Assembly: GCA_001804815.1 (NCBI GenBank)
Contig: MHBI01000111.1
Span: 1-62,242, forward strand
Direction of reading: 5' to 3'
DNA length: 62,242 nucleotides
Source of the DNA: Lentisphaerae bacterium GWF2_50_93
GTDB lineage: Bacteria > Verrucomicrobiota > Lentisphaeria > Victivallales > GWF2-50-93
Part shown: positions 33,582-42,518 of the stretch, one piece after another
Layout: each line of letters opens with the position of its first letter
Numbering within the stretch: position 1 is the stretch's first letter
Made by a program: the position numbers and the translations under genes
Notes under the pieces: generated by a model
Seen by the model: only the letters and a program-made list of their open reading frames with translations
What the model was told of the DNA's origin: nothing
The model's database searches: none

Positions 33582-35177
33582 ATGAATATCAAATATTTGC
33601 GCATCATGCTGTTGGTGGTCGTATTGACAGCCCTATATGGGAGCACGTCTGTTCATGCTGGAACAAGCATGCCAAAGATTTTTGGTGACAACATGGTTTT
33701 GCAGCGTGACATTCCTGTTCCTGTGTGGGGCACGGCCATCAAGGGAGAAGAGATAAAAGTATCCTTTAATGGGCAGGTTAAAGTGGCAGTTGCAGGACAG
33801 GATGGCAAGTGGATGGTAAAACTTGATGCGATGGAGGCCAATACCAAGGGAGAAGAGCTCGTTGTCAATGCAAGCAATACAATTACATTTAAAAATGTTG
33901 TAGTTGGTGAGGTATGGCTCTGTTCCGGCCAATCAAATATGACGTTTCCTTTGAGCGATTCCTTGACAGGAAATGAAGTCATTAAGAATTCTGATGAAGA
34001 TAATATTCGAATTTTTAACGTAAAAACCCTCCTGTCAACAGTTGCCGCAGATGATGTCACTCCGGCCAATACCTGGGCAAAGGCCTCTCCAAATACAATC
34101 CGTTCTTTTTCAGCAGTGGGGTATTTTTTTGCTAAACGGCTCCAGAAAGAACTTAACGTTACAGTAGGTCTCATTGGGTCTAACTGGGGAGGCACACGCA
34201 TAGAGCCTTGGACTCCACCTGCTGGCTTCAGAAACATCCCGGAGCTGAAGGCAATTTCCGACAAGGTCGACGGCTGGCTCCCCTCTACCCCGCAAGGAAA
34301 ATTGAATTACTCAAAGGCCTTTGACAATATTGAAAAATGGTTGCCGGAGGCCAGATCTGCATTTGCTGTCGGCAATAGAATTCCTGAGATGCCCAGTTTG
34401 CCGGGTCCTTTGGCCAATAATAGTTCAGAACCAACCGCAATCTATAATGGCATGATACATGGCCTTATTCCCTATGCAATCAGGGGGGCGATATGGTATC
34501 AGGGGGAGGCCAACGTCAATGATGGGGTTTCCTATCTCTATAAAATGCAGGCTCTTATCCATGGATGGCGCAGTGTCTGGTCGCAGGGGGATTTCCCCTT
34601 TTATTTTGTGCAGATTGCCAACTATGGCCCATGCCAGGAAAATCCCAACGCCTATCCTGGTTGGGCAAATCTAAGGGAAGGACAGCGCAGGGCGCTTGAG
34701 ATAGAGAATACAGGCATGGCTGTCGTAATTGACATCGGCAACCCAAAGGATATTCATCCCAAAAACAAAATTGATGTCGGTGAGCGCCTTGCACTGTGGG
34801 CGTTGGCAAAAACCTACAGAAAAAGTGACATTGTCTTCAGTGGCCCTATCTATAAAACTCATAAAATCGAGGGAAACAAGGTCATTATTTCCTTTGATAA
34901 CGTAGGCAAAGGGCTGATGGTCGGCCTGAAGAAGGACATAGATCCAACCTTAGAAGTCAAAGACGGTAAACTAGGACGCTTTTCAATTTCCGATAAAAAC
35001 AAGAAATGGTTCTGGGCTGATGCGTCCATTGTCGGTGATACAGTAGTTGTCTCTTCTGACAAAGTCACCGAACCGATGAACGTCCGCTATGCTTATCAAG
35101 ACAGTCCTGATGGAGCCAACCTATATAATAAAAATGGACTTCCGGCCTCTCCATTTACAACCGAAATCTTAAAGTAA
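33582..35177 (+). CDS. Secreted sialate O-acetylesterase-type SGNH esterase
   Basis: 531 residues with signal peptide (about 1-27, ending HAG). The SASA family pattern is complete: MPKIFGDNMVLQRDIPVPVWG, then GEVWLCSGQSNMTFPL with the nucleophile Ser, GLIGSNWGGTRIEPWTPP, IRGAIWYQGEANVND, and GNPKDIHPKNK with the Asp-x-x-His dyad. Members remove O-acetyl groups from sialic acids and, in many environmental bacteria, from other acetylated glycans. AAAGGA precedes the ATG. Confidence 0.9.
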   Translation: MNIKYLRIMLLVVVLTALYGSTSVHAGTSMPKIFGDNMVLQRDIPVPVWGTAIKGEEIKVSFNGQVKVAVAGQDGKWMVKLDAMEANTKGEELVVNASNTITFKNVVVGEVWLCSGQSNMTFPLSDSLTGNEVIKNSDEDNIRIFNVKTLLSTVAADDVTPANTWAKASPNTIRSFSAVGYFFAKRLQKELNVTVGLIGSNWGGTRIEPWTPPAGFRNIPELKAISDKVDGWLPSTPQGKLNYSKAFDNIEKWLPEARSAFAVGNRIPEMPSLPGPLANNSSEPTAIYNGMIHGLIPYAIRGAIWYQGEANVNDGVSYLYKMQALIHGWRSVWSQGDFPFYFVQIANYGPCQENPNAYPGWANLREGQRRALEIENTGMAVVIDIGNPKDIHPKNKIDVGERLALWALAKTYRKSDIVFSGPIYKTHKIEGNKVIISFDNVGKGLMVGLKKDIDPTLEVKDGKLGRFSISDKNKKWFWADASIVGDTVVVSSDKVTEPMNVRYAYQDSPDGANLYNKNGLPASPFTTEILK

Positions 35178-35196
35178 TTATTGAAAGAAGCGAGAA

Positions 35197-37197
35197 GTGA
35201 ATGATATAGGGAATCTTGTGCTCTCCGGGGATCTGCAAATATGCATTGCCTCCTCAATGGAGAAGGCAACTGATCATGTTGAAAATCACGATCGGCCGCT
35301 TTTTATTGCAGCTGAAAATTATCCGTCAGCGAATAATGTCGTCGATAAGAATTTCCTGGAGTGCGCAAGTCGGAAAAACTTGCGGATCCTGATTGAATAT
35401 CCGGCTCAGGTGCATGGGCTGGAGTTTGGGAAACTCAACAGAGTTCAACATGAACGAACAGTCGTGACTTCAGGTTTTTTTGGTGACAAACTTCCCGAAC
35501 AGACAATTCTGGTGCAGCATAACTGCTGGTTTAACCAGGTGGCGACTCCGGTAAGGCCACATCTGGCACTGGCCCATGTGGCCGGTTATCGCAATGCTGT
35601 TTTTGGTATTCCTGAAATACGTCATCCTTTATTGTTTCAACATCCGGAATATCAGAATGTAATGATCTTGACAACCCTGTTCAGCAATCTAATTTCTGCG
35701 AGATTCGCACCAAAAGTGGATTGGCAGATACTGATGCAGGCACTATTAACCTGGTTGAATAACGACAATAAAGTGGAATGCAGCTGGGAATCCTGTGTCC
35801 GTCCAATGTTCAGCAGGGATGAAGCAATCCCGGATGATTCAGAACAACTTGCCTTCAGGCATAATGCCGGATGGTTTCACCGCAACATATTTTTTGAACA
35901 TGCCGGGAGCATTGGCGTATTTGAAGGTTTTATTTCCGGGATCGATTATGCCGGGCATCAGTCCCCGCGGCCGAAAACCCGTGGCGACTGTACCGGTGAA
36001 TCCGTCATGGTAACTGCACTGGATTGGGCCGTAAATCGAAACCCCGCCAGCCTGGAGGTTACAGATCGTGTCATGAATACGCTGTTCAAAGGTCCTGAAC
36101 TGCCGGATAATAACCCCAGAAGCCAGACCTATGGATGTCTAAAATTCTATGAATATCTACCGGCATATTACGGCGATGACAACTGCCGTGCGGCTATAAG
36201 CTGCATACTGGCTTCCGAGCTTACAGGCAATTATGGCCATGCTGAAAGCATCATTCGCTGCCTTCTATCCATCCTACGCACAACGGGTACGCAGGGATTT
36301 AGGCGTGGCAGGCTTGACAACCCGAAATCGTTTATGGATGGAAAGACGTGGAAGGACTATCACGATGAAGAATATGTGGAATATCGCCCTCATTATCAGG
36401 CGTCCATCTGGGCTGCATTTCTACAGGCCCATGTTCTGACAGGACATATGGAATTCCTGGACAAGGCAAAAAATGCTATCCGAATGACCATGGAAAGATT
36501 TCCAAATCTAGTTTGGACGAACGGCATTACTCAGGAATATGCCCGGCTTCTCCTTCCCTTGGCGTTTCTTGTTCAAGTTGAGGACACTGCGGAACATCGG
36601 AACTGGTTGAAAACAGTGACCGTTAAATTACTTGAACAAATGCAGCCATGCGGAGCGATCAGGGATGTCATGGGTGATCCAGCCTACGGCAAATACCCAG
36701 CCCCGCAATACAATGAGGAATACGGTTCTACTGAAGCCTCATTGATACAGGAGAATGGAGATCCGGCCTGTGATCTGGTCTACACGGTCAATTATGCCTT
36801 CATTGGTCTTCATGAAGCATCTATTGCAACTAATGATTGCATATATATTGAAGCTGAAAACCGTTTGGCCGCCTTCCTGTGCCGCATACAGGTGAATTCA
36901 GCCAGTCATCAATATCTTGATGGTTGCTGGATGCGGGGATTTGATGATGAACTCTGGGAGTTCTTCGGCAGTTCAGCGGACAATGGCTGGGGAGCCTGGT
37001 GTGTCGAATCTGGTTGGACCAATACCTGGATCGCAGCAACATTCGGATTACGTCAACTGAAACGCAGTCTGTTATGTCGTAAGAACAGCGAATATTACCG
37101 ACGAATTTTCCCTGGAATATTAAGCGAAATGCAAATAGTCCATAAAACTGGAGGGAGGGAAGCAAATGCAGTGACAGTTGCTCCCGGTGCGGAATAG
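35197..37197 (+). CDS. Unrecognised 666-residue protein, alpha/alpha-barrel-like C-terminal half
   Basis: No family recognised with confidence. The start appears to be GTG at 35197, since the ATG at 35201 is out of frame. The N-terminal 220 residues have alternating strand/helix character like an amidotransferase/ThuA fold (RPLFIAAENYPSANNVVDKN). The rest contains repeated aromatic helix pairs (RPHYQASIWAAFLQAHVLTG, WTNGITQEYARLLLPLAF), as in six-hairpin glycosidases. No signal peptide. The last 105 codons are duplicated at 38632-38955. The next gene is the FAD oxidoreductase. A cytoplasmic glycan enzyme is possible but not shown. Confidence 0.6.
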   Translation: MNDIGNLVLSGDLQICIASSMEKATDHVENHDRPLFIAAENYPSANNVVDKNFLECASRKNLRILIEYPAQVHGLEFGKLNRVQHERTVVTSGFFGDKLPEQTILVQHNCWFNQVATPVRPHLALAHVAGYRNAVFGIPEIRHPLLFQHPEYQNVMILTTLFSNLISARFAPKVDWQILMQALLTWLNNDNKVECSWESCVRPMFSRDEAIPDDSEQLAFRHNAGWFHRNIFFEHAGSIGVFEGFISGIDYAGHQSPRPKTRGDCTGESVMVTALDWAVNRNPASLEVTDRVMNTLFKGPELPDNNPRSQTYGCLKFYEYLPAYYGDDNCRAAISCILASELTGNYGHAESIIRCLLSILRTTGTQGFRRGRLDNPKSFMDGKTWKDYHDEEYVEYRPHYQASIWAAFLQAHVLTGHMEFLDKAKNAIRMTMERFPNLVWTNGITQEYARLLLPLAFLVQVEDTAEHRNWLKTVTVKLLEQMQPCGAIRDVMGDPAYGKYPAPQYNEEYGSTEASLIQENGDPACDLVYTVNYAFIGLHEASIATNDCIYIEAENRLAAFLCRIQVNSASHQYLDGCWMRGFDDELWEFFGSSADNGWGAWCVESGWTNTWIAATFGLRQLKRSLLCRKNSEYYRRIFPGILSEMQIVHKTGGREANAVTVAPGAE

Positions 37198-37205
37198 TGA
37201 ATAGT
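36882..37205 (+). repeat. Direct repeat copy A (3' end of the 666-residue gene)
   Basis: About 324 bases, nearly identical to 38632-38955 (copy B), running from the codons for IQVNSASHQYLDG through the stop codon and the following GTGAATAGT. The two copies flank the FAD oxidoreductase gene at a spacing of 1,750 bases. Confidence 0.9.
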
Positions 37206-37226
37206 ATAGGTAATAAAGGAAGTAAA

Positions 37227-38525
37227 ATGATTTTTTCACGAGATATTCCAATAAAGAAGCGAGTCCAGGTCTGTATTGTCGGTGGTGGCCCCGCTGGTTG
37301 CGCGGGCGCTTTAGCTGCGGCACGTAATGGGGCAAATGTTTTTCTGGCCGAAGCTCATACCTGTCTTGGTGGTTTAGGTACTGCTGGTGGAGTACCATTG
37401 TTCATGACGTTTTCAGATGGAATAAATTTCGTCGCCGATGGTATTGGACGTGAAGTATTGGAGCGCATGAATGCTGAAGATATTGCCAGTCCAATGGTTA
37501 ACAGCATCAATCCTGAAATTTTAAAGCGTCTTTACGAGCAGATGCTGTTGGAAGCTGAAGTTGAATTTACTTTCATGACAGAATTAATTGGCGTGGAGGT
37601 AAATGATAACAAGGTTACTTATGCTATTTTTAATTCAAAAAGTGGTTTATTTGCAGTAATGGCTGATGTTTTTATTGATTGTACTGGTGATGGAGACCTT
37701 GCTGCTCGTGCCGGTGCTGACTTTATGTTTGGCGATGATAATAATGCTGTTATGCCTTCAACTTTGACTTCTGCCTGGTCAGGAATCAACTGGGAAAAGT
37801 TTAGGAAATCCGGAGCAAATCCCAGGAAAATTCTATTTGAGGCATTTGATGACGGCATATTCAGAAATAATGACCCTCATCATACAGGAATCAATCAAAC
37901 AGGTAGAACCCTGGGTGGCGGAAACATGGGGCATCTGTTTGATCTTAATCCATTGGACGAGAAATCATTGACTGATGGTTTAATAGAAGGACGCAGGCAA
38001 GCAGTTGAATTTGAGCGTTATTATAAAGAGTATATACCTGGCTATGAAAATGTTGAACTGACTGGAACAGCATCCCTGCTTGGAATACGTGAATCCCGAC
38101 GCATTGTCGGTGATTACGTTCTGAACTTGGAGGACTATAAAGCAAGACAAGTCTTTGACGATGAAATCGGACGCTATTCGTATCCTATTGATATTCACCC
38201 TGCAACAACTAGTCAAAAAGATCAGAATGAATTCGAACGGTTGATGAAGTCTTTGCAATATCAATCGGGAGAAAGTTACGGGATCCCATATAGGATTCTG
38301 ACAGTTAAAGGATTTAACAATCTGTTGACTGCCGGACGTTGCATTAGTGCCGACCGTTACCTGCAAAGCTCAATCCGCGTTATGCCAGGTTGTTTCATCA
38401 CTGGCCAGGCTGCAGGAGTTGCTGCATCATTGGCGAATGCATCTGGGGATATTCGAGGTATTGATGTTTCAGAGCTCCAGCATAAGCTTAAAAAGCTAGG
38501 TGCCTTCCTGCCTTATATTGAATAA
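37227..38525 (+). CDS. FAD-dependent oxidoreductase (FAD_oxidored family)
   Basis: 432 residues from the ATG at 37227, behind AAAGGAAG. The N-terminal dinucleotide-binding motif is VCIVGGGPAGCAGALAAARNG with the closing acidic residue in VFLAEAHTCLGGLGTAGG. Also present are VFIDCTGDGDLAARAG and LLGIRESRRIVGDYVL, and a C-terminal LLTAGRCISADRYLQSSIRVMP followed by TGQAAGVAA. These are the standard marks of this family, common in sugar-catabolic clusters of PVC bacteria. The substrate is unknown. A related gene lies at 51154. Confidence 0.87.
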   Translation: MIFSRDIPIKKRVQVCIVGGGPAGCAGALAAARNGANVFLAEAHTCLGGLGTAGGVPLFMTFSDGINFVADGIGREVLERMNAEDIASPMVNSINPEILKRLYEQMLLEAEVEFTFMTELIGVEVNDNKVTYAIFNSKSGLFAVMADVFIDCTGDGDLAARAGADFMFGDDNNAVMPSTLTSAWSGINWEKFRKSGANPRKILFEAFDDGIFRNNDPHHTGINQTGRTLGGGNMGHLFDLNPLDEKSLTDGLIEGRRQAVEFERYYKEYIPGYENVELTGTASLLGIRESRRIVGDYVLNLEDYKARQVFDDEIGRYSYPIDIHPATTSQKDQNEFERLMKSLQYQSGESYGIPYRILTVKGFNNLLTAGRCISADRYLQSSIRVMPGCFITGQAAGVAASLANASGDIRGIDVSELQHKLKKLGAFLPYIE

Positions 38526-38548
38526 AGGGAACCTAGGAAAATTGACAT

Positions 38549-38947
38549 ATGGCGCGTAACAGGAAATTATGGAAAGACGGCGAGAAACTTATCCAGATCG
38601 TGTCCATGCCGCTCAGGATTGCTTTCCCGTACCGTATACAAGTGAATTCAGCCAGCCATCAATATCTCGATGGTTGCTGGATGCGGGGATTTGATGATGA
38701 ACTCTGGGAGTTCTTCGGCAGTTCAGCGGACAATGGCTGGGGAGCCTGGTGTGTCGAATCTGGCTGGACCAATACCTGGATAGCGGCAACATTCGGACTG
38801 CGTCAACTGAAACGAAGTCTGTTATGTCGTAAGAACAGCGAATATTACCGACGGATTCTCCCAGGAATATCAAGCGAAATGCAGATAGTCCACAAAATTG
38901 CAGTGACGGAAGTAAATGCAGGAACCGTTGCTCCCGGTGCGGAATAG
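38549..38947 (+). pseudogene. Duplicated C-terminal fragment of the 666-residue protein
   Basis: Open frame of 132 codons. Its first 28 residues are unrelated to the parent, and from YRIQVNSASHQ to the terminal VAPGAE it repeats the parent's last 104 residues with few changes. It lacks everything upstream, so it is most likely a non-functional leftover of a tandem duplication. Low-level translation as a small protein cannot be excluded. Confidence 0.8.
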
Positions 38948-38955
38948 TGAATAGT
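38632..38955 (+). repeat. Direct repeat copy B
   Basis: Matches copy A (36882-37205), with scattered substitutions. The intergenic GTGAATAGT after the stop is also copied before similarity breaks off. Confidence 0.9.
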
Positions 38956-38981
38956 TAGAGTTAATAAAGAAAACAATATTA

Positions 38982-39032
38982 CGTCTTCCGAACAGATGTT
39001 GCTGGAGGCTGAGGTAGAATTTTTTTATGACG
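38982..39032 (+). pseudogene. Short internal fragment of the FAD oxidoreductase gene
   Basis: CGTCTTCCGAACAGATGTTG and the following 30 bases match 37526-37580 of the FAD gene (codons for KRLYEQMLLEAEVEF). It runs up to the start codon of the epimerase gene, whose ATGAC coincides with the parent's internal ATGAC. This shows the duplication once also contained an FAD gene copy, most of which was deleted. Confidence 0.7.
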
Positions 39033-40205
39033 AAGTTGAATAAAACCATTATCCGTTACGAGAAGGAACTTCTAGAATCGGTGGTCCCGTTCTGGGAGAA
39101 AAACTGTATCGACAGGGAAATGGGTGGTTATTTCACGTCTCTTGACCGTGACGGTTCGGTTTACGATACAGAAAAATACATGTGGATGCAATGGCGCATT
39201 GTCTACATGTTCGCAACGCTTTACATGAGCGAATACCGGAAGGAATCATGGCTGGACATAGCTCGTCAGGGATATGATTTTCTAGTTAAGCACGGGAAAT
39301 CCGAAGATGGCGGTTATTATTTCGCGCTCAACCGCAGAGGCGACCCATCTATGGCCCCATACAGTATTTTCTCTGACTGCTTTGCAGCGATGGGGGCAGC
39401 GGCGATGTACAAGGCGACAGGCGAAAGAAAATACCGCCTTGAAGCTGATTCATCCATGCGCACCTATATGTCGAGGATATCCAGTCCGAAAGGCCGCTGG
39501 GAAAAAGCCATGCCCGGGAAACAGAAGCGTTTATCCCTTGCAAGTTATATGATTCTCGCGAACCTTGGCGGTGTCATGAAAGAATACCTGGGAACAGAGG
39601 AGTATGATGCCGACACCCGGCGCGCGGTTGACACCGTAATGGAAAAGTTCTGGAACGAAAAATACCAGGTGATTTTTGAAAATGTAAACCTTGACGGAAC
39701 TTTTGATCCGGATTCATGCGAGGGAAGGATGATTAATCCCGGGCACGGACTTGAATCGATGTGGTTTGTCCTGCAGTATGCGGAAACTCGGAAAGACACC
39801 AGGCTCATCGAGAAGGCCTGCAAAGCGATTTCAGGTTTGTATAAATTCGGATCTGATCCTGTTTACGGAGGAATATATTATTTCATGGATGTCCTCGGAA
39901 AACCACACATCGAACTGCAGTGGGACATGAAATTGTGGTGGCCTCACAATGAAGCGGTAATTGCAGCACTTTTCGCATACCGACTGAGCGGAAAAAAAGA
40001 ATACCTGGGAATATTCGAAGAGGTTGACAAGTGGGCATGGGCTCATTTCAGGGACTTGCAGCACGGCGAGTGGTATGCTTACCTGAACAGGCGAGGTGAG
40101 CCAACTCATTATCATAAGGGCGGTAAATGGAAGACCTTCTTCCATCTGCCCAGATCCCTGATGATGTGCATCAAACAGATGAAGGAATTGCAACCGGCAC
40201 CTTAA
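39027..40205 (+). CDS. N-acylglucosamine 2-epimerase (RenBP/AGE family)
   Basis: 392 residues, alpha6/alpha6 barrel, cytoplasmic. Family marks: YEKELLESVVPFWEKNCIDRE at the N-terminus, MWMQWRIVYMFATLY, MINPGHGLESMW (conserved His and Glu), LWWPHNEAVIAALFAY, and GEWYAYLNRRGEPTHYHKG followed by WKTFFHLPR with the second conserved His. The family interconverts GlcNAc and ManNAc, or epimerises mannose/cellobiose in related groups. The start codon sits at the scar of a duplication and has only a distant GGAGG. Context with the acetylesterase favours an N-acetylated sugar. Confidence 0.87.
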   Translation: MTKLNKTIIRYEKELLESVVPFWEKNCIDREMGGYFTSLDRDGSVYDTEKYMWMQWRIVYMFATLYMSEYRKESWLDIARQGYDFLVKHGKSEDGGYYFALNRRGDPSMAPYSIFSDCFAAMGAAAMYKATGERKYRLEADSSMRTYMSRISSPKGRWEKAMPGKQKRLSLASYMILANLGGVMKEYLGTEEYDADTRRAVDTVMEKFWNEKYQVIFENVNLDGTFDPDSCEGRMINPGHGLESMWFVLQYAETRKDTRLIEKACKAISGLYKFGSDPVYGGIYYFMDVLGKPHIELQWDMKLWWPHNEAVIAALFAYRLSGKKEYLGIFEEVDKWAWAHFRDLQHGEWYAYLNRRGEPTHYHKGGKWKTFFHLPRSLMMCIKQMKELQPAP

Positions 40206-40361
40206 AGTATTGGAAAGGCGGAAGCGGTGCCAGCCTGTGGAATATCTCCAATTGCAATTGGATAAGTATTAATCGAGCAGGTTGTAAGTTTCTTAAACTT
40301 GTGCAGCAGGTAAATTTCGGTTTGCAAAATTCATATTTAAGCGAACAATATCAGGAAGGCA

Positions 40362-42347
40362 ATGGAGCAGGAAACTTTAGAAACCGGAAAAACTGTTTCG
40401 GGCGGCGGGCACGTTTATCATTGCGGGACACTGACGTACACCAAGGTGGGGCTTGCCATGCTCTTCGGCTGGCTGCTCTGGGGCGATTTCTGCTTCACCC
40501 TGATGGAAACAGTCGTGCCAAGCATTCTGCCCTTGAAACTCAAGGGGCTCGGGGCTCCAAACTGGCTGATGGGGGTGATCCTGACAGCCGCCCCCGGCGT
40601 CCTCAATATGACCATCTGCCCATGGGTCAGCTTCAAGAGCGACCGCTACAGGAGCAAATGGGGGAGGCGCATACCGTTCATCATCCTGACAATGCCGTTC
40701 CTGTGCGCGTTCCTCGCGCTGCTTGGCTGGAGCGACGACATCTGCAAACTGCTTCAGTCCTGGTCCCCGGCGATGCGGGAGCATGCCCCGGCGACCATAA
40801 CCATAGGGCTGATCTCGCTCTTCCTAATCATGTTCAAATTCTTCGACATGTTCGTCAACTCGGTATTCTGGTATCTCTTCAACGATGTCGTCCCGGCGCA
40901 GTTCCTTGGCCGCTTCATGGGGACTTTCAGGATTGTAGGCATCGGTGCCGGAGCCCTCTACAACTGGTTCATCTTCAAATACGCCAACTCGCACATGCGG
41001 GAGATATTCACAGGTGTGTCCATTCTCTATTTCATCGGATTCGGGATGATGTGTCTGCTTGTCAAGGAGGGAGATTATCCGCCGGTCGAGGGCGAGGCCG
41101 ACAAGGACAATAAGGGCTGGGGCGGACTCAAGACCTTCTTCAGGGAATCCTTCTCCCATAAGTTCTACTGGTTGAAGTTCCTTTCAACCTCGTTCGCAGC
41201 GATATCCGGAAGCATTGCCGTCTTTTCGATTTTCTTTTCCCAAGAGATGGGGCTTACTCTCGACCAAATAGGCAAGACAGTGGCGATCAGTTCAGTTGTC
41301 GTGATGGTAGCGATAATCTTCATGGCCACCTTCGTTGACCGCTGGCATCCCCTGCGGCTCACTGCGTATTCAGCTGTTTTCGGAGTGATCGGCTCCATTG
41401 TGGCAGGGGTATGGCTTTTCGTGACGCTGCCGGGGGAATACTTCTTCTGGGTCGGACTTGGGGGCGCCTTGGCGGGAACCCTGCTTTCCGCACTGGTGAC
41501 AACCGCCGGACTGCCCTGCGAGATGAGGATATTCCCGCAATCCAGGTTCGGACAGTTCTGTTCGGCGCAGGCGATGCTCAGGTCCACCTGCACAACCATA
41601 TCCGGAGTTCTCGCGGGACTTTTCATAGACATGACGAAATGGTTCTGCCATGGCTCGGATTTCGGATACCGCTTTATGTTCATATGGGTCTCCATCTTCG
41701 GAGCCATCAGCGCGGCTTTCCTAGTCCTGGTCTATGTCGAATGGCTCCGGTTGGGCGGGGACAAGCATTTCCATCCGCCAGCGCCTTGGAGCCCGAACGG
41801 AGTCGAGGAGATGCCCATTACTTCAACGATTGGACCGCAGTCAAAATGGCTGAAAATATCCTTCCTTTTCTTCGACGGAGTGATGTTGCTGTCAGTGCTC
41901 TGCACCCCTGTCATGATGTGGTGGATGCAGGCAAAGCATGCGTCCTTTGCCTTCAAATGGTATGGGTTGCTGGTGTTGCCGCTTTCCATTCTGGCCTGGT
42001 GGTGCTGGATCGTCCTGAAGAAGTCCATCTGTCTGGACATCGCCGCCGCCCGTGAGGGGAGGCCTTTGCGTAATGGAATTCCGCATCATGGGGTGCTGCT
42101 TCTTGTCGGAAGCCAATATTTCCTCCTCTTCGGCATCTGGATAGCCGAAGTCGTGGTGTCAATCTCAATGAACATGGAGACAGGCGCACTTGCTTTCGGA
42201 ATCACTCGGGTTGCCACGAACTTCCTGCTGGTCGGAGCCATCTGGCTAATCTGCCGCATCGAGCGCGGATATTCAACCCAGATTGATGTCAATCTGTCCG
42301 TCTCGGAAGATGCCGAGTCCGGGGAAAAATCGCCGGCAACGGCATAA
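40362..42347 (+). CDS. MFS sugar transporter (GPH/SLC45-like)
   Basis: 661 residues, integral inner-membrane protein with about 12-14 hydrophobic helices. After a 30-residue cytoplasmic leader come GLAMLFGWLLWGDFCFTLME and an MFS signature loop with DRYRSKWGRRIPFI between helices 2 and 3, typical of glycoside-cation symporters. A second half begins after a long cytoplasmic loop (about 245-275). AGGAAGG lies just before the ATG. It is the last gene of the operon starting at 28634 and would import the released sugar. A 156-base gap precedes it, without a clear promoter. Confidence 0.85.
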   Translation: MEQETLETGKTVSGGGHVYHCGTLTYTKVGLAMLFGWLLWGDFCFTLMETVVPSILPLKLKGLGAPNWLMGVILTAAPGVLNMTICPWVSFKSDRYRSKWGRRIPFIILTMPFLCAFLALLGWSDDICKLLQSWSPAMREHAPATITIGLISLFLIMFKFFDMFVNSVFWYLFNDVVPAQFLGRFMGTFRIVGIGAGALYNWFIFKYANSHMREIFTGVSILYFIGFGMMCLLVKEGDYPPVEGEADKDNKGWGGLKTFFRESFSHKFYWLKFLSTSFAAISGSIAVFSIFFSQEMGLTLDQIGKTVAISSVVVMVAIIFMATFVDRWHPLRLTAYSAVFGVIGSIVAGVWLFVTLPGEYFFWVGLGGALAGTLLSALVTTAGLPCEMRIFPQSRFGQFCSAQAMLRSTCTTISGVLAGLFIDMTKWFCHGSDFGYRFMFIWVSIFGAISAAFLVLVYVEWLRLGGDKHFHPPAPWSPNGVEEMPITSTIGPQSKWLKISFLFFDGVMLLSVLCTPVMMWWMQAKHASFAFKWYGLLVLPLSILAWWCWIVLKKSICLDIAAAREGRPLRNGIPHHGVLLLVGSQYFLLFGIWIAEVVVSISMNMETGALAFGITRVATNFLLVGAIWLICRIERGYSTQIDVNLSVSEDAESGEKSPATA

Positions 42348-42518
42348 AACAGATTGGATGAAAATATGACTATTGCTGCTGGTCTGAAAATGAATCGGTA
42401 ACACTAATAGGAATTAAGAATTCCAAGGAAGATGAACTGCGGAAATTTCCGCGCGGTGAATAAAGTAGGGATTACGAATTATGAGAATCAAACTGTTTAT
42501 GTCAAAGGGAAGTTGTTT

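Noticed and set aside
40127..41113. 328-codon plus-strand frame overlapping the transporter start
   Set aside because: Composition is Arg/His-rich and frame-shifted relative to the clear MFS transporter; no motif.
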